A stretch of DNA of 64,000 bases. Origin: Halomarina ordinaria. GTDB lineage: Archaea; Halobacteriota; Halobacteria; Halobacteriales; Haloarculaceae. The number at the start of each line of letters is the position of its first letter. Positions within the stretch are counted from its first letter, which is position 1. The DNA lies in the NCBI RefSeq assembly GCF_030553305.1, contig NZ_JARRAH010000001.1, positions 1,674,001 to 1,738,000 of the forward strand, read 5' to 3'. Shown piece by piece: positions 20,321 to 28,670 of this stretch. A program made the position numbers and the translations under genes. Under the pieces are notes generated by a model. That model did not search any database and was not told the origin of the DNA. It worked only from the letters and a program-made list of their open reading frames with translations.

Positions 20321-21352
20321 ATGCCAACCGTTAGCGAACTACAGGGGATGTACGAGTGGATGGTGACCGCTCGGCACTACGAGGAACGCCTCCAGGAGGA
20401 GTACCTGGAGGGGAAACAGCCGGCGTTCGACATCTCGGCGGGGCCGATACCCGGCGAGTTGCACCTGGCGGCGGGTCACGAGGCGGCCGCGGCGGGCGTC
20501 TGCGCACACCTGCGCGACGACGACGTCGTGACGGCGACGCACCGCCCCCACCACGTCGCCATCGCGAAGGGCGTCGACCTGAAGCGGATGACCGCCGAGA
20601 TATTCGGCCGGCGGACCGGCCTCTGCAAGGGGAAGGGCGGCCACATGCACCTGTTCGACCCCGACGTGAACTTCGCGTGTAGCGGCATCATCGCGGAGGG
20701 CTGTCCGCCCGCAGTGGGAGCGGCGATGGCCGCGAAGAAACGGAACACCGACGGCGTGGCCGTCTCGTTCGTCGGCGAGGGGGCCATCGACCAGGGCGGG
20801 TTCCTCGAGTCGCTGAACCTCGCCGCGGTCCACGACCTGCCGGTCGTGTTCGTCATCGAGGACAACGACTGGGCCATCAGCATGCCGAAAGAGCGCGTAA
20901 CGGACGTCTCGGACGGCTCCCAGCGCGCGGCGGGGTTCGACATGCCGGGCGTCCGTATCGACTACGACGACGCCGTCGCGGTCTTCGAGGCCGCGGAGGA
21001 GGCCGTCATGCGCGCCCGGGCGGGCAACGGCCCCTCGCTCGTCGAGGTCCAGGTCCACCGCCGGATGGGGCACTTCATGGGCGACGCCGAGGCCTACCGC
21101 CCGGAGGACGACGTCGAGCGCCACCAGCGACTCGACTCCGTCGAGCGACTCGCGGACGACCTGCGCTCCTCGGACGTGAGCGACGAGGAGCTGGCGGCGA
21201 TACGCGAACGCGCCCACGAACGCGTCGAGGAGGCCATCGCGTGGGCGAAAGACCAGCCCGAGCCGGACCCGGCGGAGGTCACGGAGGACGTCTTCGTGGA
21301 CGGGGGGCAGCGTCCGCGGGCGGCCGACGCGCCCGCCGGAGGTGACGACTGA
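20321..21352 (+). CDS. 2-oxoacid (pyruvate/acetoin-type) dehydrogenase E1 component, alpha subunit
   Basis: About 343 residues from ATG 20321 (MPTVSELQGMYEWM), preceded by GGAGAGGA. ThDP-binding motif begins GEGAIDQGGF and ends ..VFVIEDNDWAIS, the GDG-(X)n-N pattern with GEG replacing GDG. GKGKGGHMHLF and HRRMGHFMGDAE are the E1-alpha signatures. With the beta subunit it decarboxylates a 2-oxoacid or acetoin and passes the acyl group to a lipoyl domain. The acetoin dehydrogenase type is the closest by length. The stop overlaps the beta start by one base (TGATG). Confidence 0.93.
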   Translation: MPTVSELQGMYEWMVTARHYEERLQEEYLEGKQPAFDISAGPIPGELHLAAGHEAAAAGVCAHLRDDDVVTATHRPHHVAIAKGVDLKRMTAEIFGRRTGLCKGKGGHMHLFDPDVNFACSGIIAEGCPPAVGAAMAAKKRNTDGVAVSFVGEGAIDQGGFLESLNLAAVHDLPVVFVIEDNDWAISMPKERVTDVSDGSQRAAGFDMPGVRIDYDDAVAVFEAAEEAVMRARAGNGPSLVEVQVHRRMGHFMGDAEAYRPEDDVERHQRLDSVERLADDLRSSDVSDEELAAIRERAHERVEEAIAWAKDQPEPDPAEVTEDVFVDGGQRPRAADAPAGGDD

Positions 21353-22368
21353 TGGCGCAGGCGGCCACCGAGCGGGAGTTGACGATGAGCCGCGCGATGG
21401 TCGAGGCCGTCGCGAGCGAGATGCGCGACGGCGACGAGGTGTTCGTCATGGGCGAGGACGTCGCCGACTACGGCGGCATCTTCGACTCGACGCAGGGGCT
21501 GCTGGCGGAGTTCGGCCGCGACCGGGTGATGGACGTCCCCATCAGCGAGACGGCGTTCATCGGGGCGGCCGTGGGGGCGGCCCAGCAGGGGATGCGCCCG
21601 ATTGCCGAGCTGATGTTCGTCGACTTCTTCGGCGTCTGTATGGACCAGATCTACAACCAGATGGCGAAGAACACGTACATGAGCGGCGGGGCGGTTAACG
21701 TCCCGATGGTCCTCACGACCGCCGTCGGCGGGACGTACAACGACGCGGCCCAGCACTCCCAGACGCTCTACGGCACCTTCGCACATCTACCGGGGATGAA
21801 GGTGGTCGTCCCGTCGACGGCCTACGACGCCAAGGGACTGATGCACAGCGCCATCCGCGACGACGACCCGGTCGTCTACATGTTCCACAAGCGCCTGATG
21901 GGACTGGGCTGGATGCCCGCCCCTGAGGGGCCGAAGACGCCCGTCCCCGAGGAGGCGTACACCATCCCCTTCGGCGAGGCCGACGTGAAACGCGAGGGGA
22001 GCGACGCCACCGTCGTCACCCTCGGCCTGCACGTCCACCGGGCGCTCGAGGCGGCCGAGACGCTCGCCGAGGAGGGCGTCGAGGCGGAGGTCGTCGACCT
22101 GCGGACGCTCGTCCCGATGGACACCGAGACGGTCGTCGAGTCGGTCCGGAAGACCGGTCGGCTGGTCGTCGTCGACGAGGACTACCGCTCGTTCGGCCTC
22201 ACCGGTGAGGTCGTCACGCGGGTCGCCGAGCGCGCCCTCGACGACCTGGAGGCGGTGCGTCGACTCGCCGTCCCGGACGTGCCGATTCCGTACGCCCGAC
22301 CGCTCGAGGAGGCGGTCAATCCGGACACCGGGGCCATCGCCGAGGCGGTCCGCGAGACCGTCGAATGA
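21352..22368 (+). CDS. 2-oxoacid (pyruvate/acetoin-type) dehydrogenase E1 component, beta subunit
   Basis: 338 residues. N-terminal REMTMSRAMVEAV-type region (here ELTMSRAMVEAVASEM), GEDVADYGGIFDSTQGL, PISETAFIGAAVGAAQQGMRP and ELMFVDFFGVCMDQIYNQMA are the transketolase pyrimidine-binding domain; the C-terminal part (PYARPLEEAVNPD) is the transketolase-C domain. It pairs with E1 alpha in an alpha2beta2 complex. Start ATG 21352 overlaps the alpha stop, and its stop overlaps the lipoyl gene start by four bases, so the three are translationally coupled. Confidence 0.94.
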   Translation: MAQAATERELTMSRAMVEAVASEMRDGDEVFVMGEDVADYGGIFDSTQGLLAEFGRDRVMDVPISETAFIGAAVGAAQQGMRPIAELMFVDFFGVCMDQIYNQMAKNTYMSGGAVNVPMVLTTAVGGTYNDAAQHSQTLYGTFAHLPGMKVVVPSTAYDAKGLMHSAIRDDDPVVYMFHKRLMGLGWMPAPEGPKTPVPEEAYTIPFGEADVKREGSDATVVTLGLHVHRALEAAETLAEEGVEAEVVDLRTLVPMDTETVVESVRKTGRLVVVDEDYRSFGLTGEVVTRVAERALDDLEAVRRLAVPDVPIPYARPLEEAVNPDTGAIAEAVRETVE

Positions 22369-22646
22369 GCCGGGACGAGGGTGAAGACGAGGCCGACCGG
22401 GTGGCGCTCGACTCGGGTGCGGTCTGGCCGGCGGACGCCGACGACGTCGAGGAGGCCGTCGTCGCCAACTGGTTCGTCCGCGAGGGCGGGCGCGTCGAGG
22501 CGGACGCCGTGGTCTGTGAGATACAGGTCGAGAAGGTGAGCATCGACGTTCCGTCCCCGGTGACGGGAACGCTCGCCGAGGTGCTGGTCGCGGAGAACGA
22601 GTCGTTCGCCCGCGGCGACCCGCTGGCGTACGTCACGCCGGCGTGA
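22365..22646 (+). CDS. Stand-alone lipoyl-domain protein
   Basis: 93 residues: a short acidic N-terminal tail (1-15), then one lipoyl/biotinyl domain. K57 in CEIQVEKVSIDVPSP is the predicted lipoylation site. There is no peripheral-subunit-binding domain and no catalytic acyltransferase domain. It overlaps the E1 beta gene by ATGA and is the last gene of the operon; no E2 acyltransferase or dihydrolipoamide dehydrogenase follows. It probably accepts the acyl group from E1, but a partner is needed to complete the reaction. Biotin instead of lipoate cannot be excluded, although EKV rather than MKM favours lipoate. Confidence 0.85.
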   Translation: MSRDEGEDEADRVALDSGAVWPADADDVEEAVVANWFVREGGRVEADAVVCEIQVEKVSIDVPSPVTGTLAEVLVAENESFARGDPLAYVTPA

Positions 22647-22658
22647 CGGGAACGCGGT

Positions 22659-23858
22659 TCAGACGGTGAACCCGTTCGTCTCGCGCTCGGGGAGTTGCGT
22701 GACGTTCTCCGGGTCGACGTCGTCGAGCGAGCCGTCGGCGGTGGCGTCGAGACACGACAGCAGCGACTCGAACACCTGACGGACGCGGAACTCGCGGTCG
22801 CCGAGCGTGCCGGCGCTCAGTTCGTAGAGGACGCTCCCGCGCCCCTGCAGACCGTAGGCGTTGCGGGCGATGCCGGCGTAGGTACCGCCGGGGTAGCGCG
22901 TGACCGTCGAGCGGTCGAAGGCGGTGAGCGCCTCGGTCATCGTCCAGACGAGTCGCTTCGAGAGGTCCTGGGCCTCCTGGGGGACGTCCTCGTTGATGGG
23001 CCAGAACACCGAGGTGGTGACGAGTTCGCCGCCCCCGTCGTCGTCGCGCGACGGCGGGTACTCCCCACGCTCGTACGCCTCGCCGGGGTTCTCCGGGTCG
23101 AAGGTGGCGTCGGGGTCGACGCAGTAGGTCCCCTGGCGGTGGTAGTCGATAATCCAGTCGGGGTCGACCCTCTCGACGGCGTCGAGGAGCGCCTGCGCCT
23201 CGACGACGGGGTTGACCGGGTACTCCTCGGGGAGTGCCTGGTAGAGGTTGCTCTCGGTCCAGTCGTCCCAGTGATACCGGTTGACGTCCCAGCCGACTCC
23301 CTCCTCGCCGGCGGTGTAGAAACCGGTGTCGCCGCCGAAGATGCCGTCGTCGTCGCCGGCCGCGGGCGCGTGCGTGTCGACGTTGTAGCGCTGGCGCGCG
23401 ACGAACCCGTCGGGGTTGGCGCGGGGGACGACGTGCAGGGTGAGGTTCTCGCGGATGGCCTCCGCGCTCGGGTCGCTCGCGACGAACTGCACCGCCGAGA
23501 GCAGTCCCTCGGCGGAGGAGACCATCTCGTCGCCGTGCTGCTGGCCGATGGCCATCACGTCGGTGCCGTCGTCGCCGGTGACGTTCCCGACGCTGACCGC
23601 CCAGATGGACCGGCGCTGGTTCGACCGGCCGATGCGCTTGAGGCGGACGTGCTCGGGGTACTCGCGACGGAGCGCACGCAGCACCGACTCGAGTTCGTCG
23701 TTGTCGAGGAGGTCGTCGTTCGAGAGGTAGTCGAGTGCGACGCGCTCGCGCGAGCGCCGGTCGCTGGAGGGCGACGCCCCGGCAGTCGAACTGCCGAGCG
23801 TGCCGGCGGCGAGGAGCCCACCGAGGGCCTTCAGAGTCGTTCGTCGGGTTAGTTCCAT
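22659..23858 (-). CDS. Tat-exported zinc carboxypeptidase (M14 family)
   Basis: 399 residues from ATG 23858 (MELTRRTTLKALGGLLAAG). The twin-arginine motif TRRTTLKAL and following hydrophobic stretch are a Tat signal; TGASPS marks a likely cleavage area. The M14 zinc ligands are in GQQHGDEMVS (HxxE) and a later His in DYHRQGTY. A Glu in VLYELSAG is the probable catalytic base. It would trim C-terminal residues from extracellular peptides. An upstream ATG at 23873 gives a weaker signal sequence start. It is convergent with the lipoyl gene. Confidence 0.88.
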   Translation of the reverse strand: MELTRRTTLKALGGLLAAGTLGSSTAGASPSSDRRSRERVALDYLSNDDLLDNDELESVLRALRREYPEHVRLKRIGRSNQRRSIWAVSVGNVTGDDGTDVMAIGQQHGDEMVSSAEGLLSAVQFVASDPSAEAIRENLTLHVVPRANPDGFVARQRYNVDTHAPAAGDDDGIFGGDTGFYTAGEEGVGWDVNRYHWDDWTESNLYQALPEEYPVNPVVEAQALLDAVERVDPDWIIDYHRQGTYCVDPDATFDPENPGEAYERGEYPPSRDDDGGGELVTTSVFWPINEDVPQEAQDLSKRLVWTMTEALTAFDRSTVTRYPGGTYAGIARNAYGLQGRGSVLYELSAGTLGDREFRVRQVFESLLSCLDATADGSLDDVDPENVTQLPERETNGFTV

Positions 23859-24174
23859 GTAGATGAGTCTCATTTTGCCCGTGTATTAAGTTTAATTCAC
23901 TAAAGAGAGAAATGATATAATAATTCAGGATGCGGCCTGATAGGATGTCGAAGGTCGCGAACCGTGTCGCACGGACCGTTCACCGTCGGGCGGTGGGCCA
24001 CGCCGGTCGGGACGCGCTCGACACTCGGTCGCTGTCCGGAGCGACGGCGCCGGCCTCGCGGTGGGTCTGCCTGCCGACGGATACGCGGGCGGCGTTGCGA
24101 ACGCACACCCGGCGCGTACGCCGAATCTCGGTGGAATCACAACGCAATTAAGCACCTGTTCCCAATCGCTCAGC
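23859..24174. other. Gene-free divergent promoter region
   Basis: 316 bases without a gene between the M14 gene (minus) and the ferredoxin gene (plus). The left part 23868-23930 is strikingly AT-rich for this chromosome (AATTAAACTTAATAC and ATTATTATATCAT on the minus strand) and should contain the M14 promoter, perhaps two. AATTAA near 24146-24151 is about 27 bases before ATG 24175 and is the ferredoxin TATA box. The GC-rich middle shows no repeat or ORF with coding character. Confidence 0.6.
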
Positions 24175-24762
24175 ATGGTTGACGCACTGGGTATCGGGCT
24201 GGGGGCGCTCTTCACCCTCATCGCCGTCTCGCTACACTACACGAGGGGCACCGAGTGGACGCCGACGGAGGACATCTCCGAGGACGTCCTCGAACGGCGC
24301 GCGGCGAGCGTTCCGAAGACCGACTTCCCCGAGCCGATGAACCGCTCCATCGGGGGCGGCGGCGCCGCCGCCGGGGCCGTCGCCGCCGGCGAGGGGGAGG
24401 GCGAGCTCGAGGAGGGTGGCGCGGCGGCCGAGGGCGACGACGACCCCTCGGCCATCCCCGACGACGAGGCGGAGGTGTTCGAGATCGAGTACACGAAGGA
24501 GGGCCAGACCATCGAGGTCAAGGAGAACGAGACCCTCCTCGAGGCGGGCGAGGACGAGGGCTGGGACCTCCCCTACGCCTGCCGTCAGGGGCAGTGCATC
24601 TCCTGTTCCGGCCACATCGCCGACGGCGGGCACAGCGAGGACTACGTCACGCACCACACCAACGAGATGCTCGGCGACGAGGAGATGTCCGAGGGCTACA
24701 CGCTCACCTGCGTGGCCTACCCCACCACCGACTTCACCCTCGAAACCGGCGAGAGCCCCTAG
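24175..24762 (+). CDS. Membrane-anchored 2Fe-2S ferredoxin
   Basis: 195 residues from ATG 24175. One hydrophobic helix at about 4-20, a charged region, then a low-complexity Gly/Ala/Glu-rich linker at 60-90, and a plant-type ferredoxin domain at 98-190. The cluster ligands are C136, C141, C144 (CRQGQCISC) and C179 (LTCVAYP). The halophilic insertion common in soluble haloarchaeal ferredoxins is not obvious. It probably carries electrons to a membrane enzyme; the partner is not in the window. Leaderless start from AATTAA at about -27. Confidence 0.9.
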   Translation: MVDALGIGLGALFTLIAVSLHYTRGTEWTPTEDISEDVLERRAASVPKTDFPEPMNRSIGGGGAAAGAVAAGEGEGELEEGGAAAEGDDDPSAIPDDEAEVFEIEYTKEGQTIEVKENETLLEAGEDEGWDLPYACRQGQCISCSGHIADGGHSEDYVTHHTNEMLGDEEMSEGYTLTCVAYPTTDFTLETGESP

Positions 24763-24971
24763 ACGAACCGACGCCCGACCCGCGACCCACCCCTGTTCCT
24801 CCGTCGACCGACCGTTCGAGGGCCGGCGACGCGGCAGTCGCCCGCACTTCACGTTTCCGCTCCGAACTGCGCCGGGTTCAGCACCGCTCGCCCGAACGCG
24901 AGCGAGCGGCGTGCTACGTTCGTGACACGGGCGCGAGCGAACCAGCGCACTCAAATGGTCGCCCTCGCTGA

Positions 24972-26471
24972 GTGTCGAGGGTGAGCCCCGCACGCGACTC
25001 GATAACCGAGGGGGGACTGGCCCGCCCCCTGTTCACCCTCGCGTGGCCCATCGTCGTCACCGAACTCCTCCAGGTGGCGTACAACGTCGCCGACACCCTC
25101 TGGCTCGGCCAGCTCTCGGCGGCGGCGGTGGCGGCCATGAGCATCGCCTTCCCGCTCATCTTCCTCTTTCTCTCCATCGGCGGCGGGTTCACCGTCGCCG
25201 GGAGCATCCTCGTCGCGCAGTACACCGGTGCCGACAGCGACGACGACGCGGGGAAGATAGCCGGTCAGACCCTCTCGTTCATCACCCTGCTGGCGGTGGC
25301 CATCGCCGTCGTCGGCTACCTCGCGACGGGGCCGTTACTGGCGCTCATACCCACGGACCCGGAGACGGCGGTGGACGTCGTCCCGCTCGCCGAGGAGTAC
25401 ATGCGCGTGTTCTTCCTCGGGACGCCGTTCATGTTCGGGTTCTTCGTCTTCTCCGCGCTCATGCGCGGGTACGGCGACACTCGCACCCCGATGCGCGTCA
25501 TGTTCCTCTCGGTGGCGCTCAACGTCGCGCTCGACCCCGTGTTCATCTTCGGGTTCGAGGCCAACCCGCTGTTCGGCGTCCTCGGCCTCGCAGGCGTAGA
25601 GGCGGCGCTGTTCGAGGCGACGGGCTTCGCCGGGATGGGCGTCGCGGGCGCGGCGCTCGCCACCCTCCTCTCGCGGCTGGTCGCCATGGGCGTCGGCTTC
25701 TACCTCATCCTCGCGACCGGCGCCGGCCCGGCCGTCTCGCTCGGCCACCTCCGCCCCGACCTCGACGCCATCCGGAAGATAGTCCGCATCGGCGTGCCGA
25801 GCGCGCTCGAACAGTCCACCAGCGCGCTGGCGATGATAACCCTCACCGTCATGGTCGCGACGTTTCCGACGGCGACCGTCGCCGCCTACGGCCTCGGTAA
25901 CCGCCTCGTCTCGCTCGTCTTCCTCCCCGCGATGGGCCTCGGCCGGGCGACCGACACCATGGTCGGGCAGAACCTCGGCGCCGGCAAGGACGGCCGCGCG
26001 GAACGGGCCGTCCACCTCGCCGCTGGCACCGGCGCGGGGGTGATGCTCGTCGTCGCCGGCCTGGCGTTCGTCGCCGCCGAACCCGTCGTGAACGTCTTCA
26101 TCGGCGAACGCACCCCCGAGGCGCTCCGCACCATCGACCTCGGCGCCGAGTACCTCCGCATCCGCACCGTCGAGTTCGCCTTCATCGGCGTCCTCCAGGT
26201 CCTCCTCGGGGCGTACCGGGGGGCGGGCAAGACCCGGACGGCGCTCGCGTTCTCGATGGTGGCGCTGTGGCTGGGGCGCGTCCCGACCGTCTACTATCTC
26301 GCGTTCGTCGCCGACATGGGCGCGACCGGCATCTGGATCGGCATGGCCCTCGGCAACGTCGTCGGCGCCGTCGCCGCCGGCGCGTGGTTCCTCCGCGGGA
26401 CGTGGAAACAGCGAGTCGTCGACGTGGACGTGCCCTCGCGACCGGAGGCGGTCGGAGACGGCGAGGACTGA
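24972..26471 (+). CDS. MATE family multidrug/Na+-coupled exporter
   Basis: 499 residues, about 12 hydrophobic helices, as expected for MATE (NorM/DinF) transporters. ELLQVAYNVADTLWLGQLS and GRATDTMVGQNLGAGK are conserved MATE signatures in the first and seventh helix regions. It exports organic cations, antibiotics or metabolites coupled to Na+ or H+. Start is GTG 24972 (or GTG 24981, with MSPARDSITEGG). No ligand-specific residues can be deduced. Downstream lies the repeat-bearing gap before tRNA-Arg. Confidence 0.92.
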   Translation: MSRVSPARDSITEGGLARPLFTLAWPIVVTELLQVAYNVADTLWLGQLSAAAVAAMSIAFPLIFLFLSIGGGFTVAGSILVAQYTGADSDDDAGKIAGQTLSFITLLAVAIAVVGYLATGPLLALIPTDPETAVDVVPLAEEYMRVFFLGTPFMFGFFVFSALMRGYGDTRTPMRVMFLSVALNVALDPVFIFGFEANPLFGVLGLAGVEAALFEATGFAGMGVAGAALATLLSRLVAMGVGFYLILATGAGPAVSLGHLRPDLDAIRKIVRIGVPSALEQSTSALAMITLTVMVATFPTATVAAYGLGNRLVSLVFLPAMGLGRATDTMVGQNLGAGKDGRAERAVHLAAGTGAGVMLVVAGLAFVAAEPVVNVFIGERTPEALRTIDLGAEYLRIRTVEFAFIGVLQVLLGAYRGAGKTRTALAFSMVALWLGRVPTVYYLAFVADMGATGIWIGMALGNVVGAVAAGAWFLRGTWKQRVVDVDVPSRPEAVGDGED

Positions 26472-26549
26472 CGCCCCGTGAGCCTCGTCCGGCAGCACCG
26501 AGGGGTGGAGCGAACCCACAGCGACGAGAAGAGCCGGAAGATACGAAAA

Positions 26550-26724
26550 GAGCCCGACGGGGGTGGATGAACACGAAGCGTTCGCACCCTCTTTCGAATC
26601 CCGCCAGCAGTCGCTTTTCACTGCTCACTGTCGTTCGCAGGGAGAACGAGGGCCCGACGGGAGTGAGCGAACGCGAAGCGTTCGCGAACTACGTCGGGCG
26701 AGGAGCGGAGCGCGAAGCGCTCCG
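26550..26724. repeat. Cluster of tRNA-end-like fragments and GAA-loop hairpins
   Basis: In the gap between the MATE gene and tRNA-Arg. GAGCCCGACGGG at 26550-26561 and GCCCGACGGG at 26652-26661 repeat the 3' end of tRNA-Arg (26729-26740, plus-strand view). Each is followed by about 20 further shared bases ending in CGAAGCGTTCGC. The second copy forms a perfect hairpin, GCGAACGC-GAA-GCGTTCGC (26667-26685); another perfect hairpin CGGAGCGC-GAA-GCGCTCCG lies at 26706-26724, three bases from the tRNA 3' end. All centre on GCGAAGC. Confidence 0.8.
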
Positions 26725-26727
26725 TGA

Positions 26728-26800
26728 CGAGCCCGACGGGATTTGAACCCGCGACATCTTGGTCCGGAACCAAGCACTCTGTCCACTGAGCTACAGGCTC
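26728..26800 (-). tRNA. tRNA-Arg (anticodon CCG)
   Basis: 73 bases, minus strand. Acceptor stem GAGCCTG/CGGGCTC (one G-U pair), D arm with GCTC, anticodon stem CTTGG/CCAAG with loop TTCCGGA (CCG, reads CGG), T arm with loop TTCAAAT. Discriminator G; no CCA encoded. No intron. Minus-strand TATA-like GTTATACC at about 26827-26834 lies roughly 27-30 bases upstream. A perfect hairpin directly downstream of the 3' end may guide trailer processing or termination. Confidence 0.95.
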
Positions 26801-26892
26801 TCGTCACATCGTACCCCACACTGCGGTATAACGGTTGTGTGTTCGTCCGATCGGTGACCGAACTGGCAGAACGAGACGGCGCAGTCCGTGGG

Positions 26893-28584
26893 CTACTCCC
26901 CGACCGCGTCGTGTTCGAAGTCGTGGAGCATCTCGTCGGTCCCCGCGACGACGACCGTGTCGTCCAGGCGGATGGTGGTGGTCTCGTCCGTGTGGAGCGC
27001 CCCGTTCCGTTCGACGCCGACGAGGACACGCCCGCTCCCGGAGCGGTCGTCGGCGTCGGCGAGCGATTCGTCGGCGAAGTTCTCCCCATCGACGCGGATG
27101 AATCGGACCTGACCGACGGGGTGGACGACCGACTCGCGGTGGACCTCCGTGGCGAGCGTCCGGGCGGTCGTGCGCTGCTCCGAGAGGGCGTAGTCGGCCC
27201 CCGCGTCGAACGCCTTCGGGACGTTCTCGGCGTCCGAGACCCGAACCAGTATCTCGATGTCGTCGGTCAGCGACCGGCCGATAGCGGTGGTCAACAGCGC
27301 GTCGTCGTCGTCGTCGAGGGCGACGACGAGCGCCGTGGCGTCCTCGAGACCCGCCTCGCGGAGCGTGGCCGCCTCGCTCGCGTCGCCGACGACGTCCGCG
27401 TCGGGACCGTCCTCGACGTCGACCGTCACCACGTCGACCTCGTCGGGGAATCGCTCGACTGCGGTGCTGCCGGCCTGGCCGACGCCGGCGACGACGACGC
27501 TCGTGTGCCGGCGGGGGGAGCGGACGCCGGCGACACCTTCGTCGGCCGATTCGAGCGACGACGCCGGACCGACGACGACCAGCACCGCGTCGGGGGTCAG
27601 GCGGTCGGTCGGCCGCGGCGGGAGGCGCAACTCCCCGTCGACCCAGGCGGCGACGAGCGTGAGTTCGGGGGCGGCCGCGACGGCGGTCTCGCCGACCCGC
27701 GTGCCGTCGAGCGCGCCGCCACGTCTGACGACCAGTTCCCTGACGACGGTGTCGTCGTCGAAGCCGTCGACGGACGGTGCGAGGTCGAACGTCGTCGTCG
27801 CCTTCTCGGCCAGGCGCCGGCCGATGAGCGCCGAGGGACAGACCACGCGGTCGGCGCCGATGCGTTCGAGGGCCTCGCGCCGACGCTGGGTCTCCGTGAG
27901 ACAGAGGAGTCGGGCCTCGTCGTTCAGTCGGCGGGCCGTCAACAGCACGCTCGCGTTGCGGTCGCCGGCGTCGCTGACGACGAACGCCGCCTTCCCGACG
28001 GAGGCGCGCTCCAGCGTCTCCGTCCGCGTCGGGTCGCCGTCGATGGCCTGGTAGTCGCGGTTCGACAGGTCGATGGCCTCCTGTTTGTCCGAGTTGACGA
28101 GGACGTACTCGATGCCGGACTCCTCGAGTTCGTCGAGGAGCACGTCCTTCCCCCGGCCGTACTCACAGACGACGACGTGGCCGTCCTTCGACGTCAGTCG
28201 GTCGTCGAGGACGACCGGTGCGCGCTCGAACAGCGGGATGATGAGGATGCGCAGGGTGACGAGGCCGATGACGATACCGGAGAGCTGGTACGAGACGACG
28301 AGCGCGTTCATCCAGGGGCTCCCCCACGGTGCGTCGGAGCCGTACCCGGTGGTGGTCATCGTCGCGACGACGGTGTTGAGCGCCTGAAAGAAGGTCCGGT
28401 CGGTTCCCTCCAGCGTGCGCATCCCGTACTGGTAGACCAGCGCGTAGCAGACGAGCAGGGTGGCCAGCGCCGCGCCGAACGTCACGACCTTGCGCTGGCG
28501 GCCCGAGAGGTCGCCGAGCGACTCGACCGACCGGAGGTGCCGCAACTGCTGTTCGAGCGGGTCGTACGGTTTTCCCGGACTCAT
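26893..28584 (-). CDS. Potassium channel with tandem TrkA (RCK) domains
   Basis: 563 residues. Residues 34-120 hold two transmembrane helices around a pore loop with selectivity filter TTGYG (78-82). Next is a RCK/TrkA-N domain (HVVVCEYGRGKDVLLDEL), a TrkA-C region, and a second TrkA-N domain (TSVVVAGVGQAGSTAVERF) followed by another TrkA-C. The second Rossmann GxGxxG is a good match; the first has GRGK. It would form ligand-gated K+ flow, important for intracellular K+ balance in a salt-in organism. 86 bases separate it from the CBS gene upstream on the same strand, so co-transcription is possible. Confidence 0.93.
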   Translation of the reverse strand: MSPGKPYDPLEQQLRHLRSVESLGDLSGRQRKVVTFGAALATLLVCYALVYQYGMRTLEGTDRTFFQALNTVVATMTTTGYGSDAPWGSPWMNALVVSYQLSGIVIGLVTLRILIIPLFERAPVVLDDRLTSKDGHVVVCEYGRGKDVLLDELEESGIEYVLVNSDKQEAIDLSNRDYQAIDGDPTRTETLERASVGKAAFVVSDAGDRNASVLLTARRLNDEARLLCLTETQRRREALERIGADRVVCPSALIGRRLAEKATTTFDLAPSVDGFDDDTVVRELVVRRGGALDGTRVGETAVAAAPELTLVAAWVDGELRLPPRPTDRLTPDAVLVVVGPASSLESADEGVAGVRSPRRHTSVVVAGVGQAGSTAVERFPDEVDVVTVDVEDGPDADVVGDASEAATLREAGLEDATALVVALDDDDDALLTTAIGRSLTDDIEILVRVSDAENVPKAFDAGADYALSEQRTTARTLATEVHRESVVHPVGQVRFIRVDGENFADESLADADDRSGSGRVLVGVERNGALHTDETTTIRLDDTVVVAGTDEMLHDFEHDAVGE

Positions 28585-28670
28585 CGCATGGTGGGTTCAC
28601 TCGAAGGCGGACGAAGAGTCCACCGGTGGCGCGACTCGACCCGTCTGAGCCGGTCGGTCACGGCGACGCG

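Noticed and set aside
26550-26590. Pseudo-tRNA next to tRNA-Arg
   Set aside because: Only the 3' T-arm/acceptor fragment is present; no D arm or anticodon arm can be folded, so it was called a repeat.
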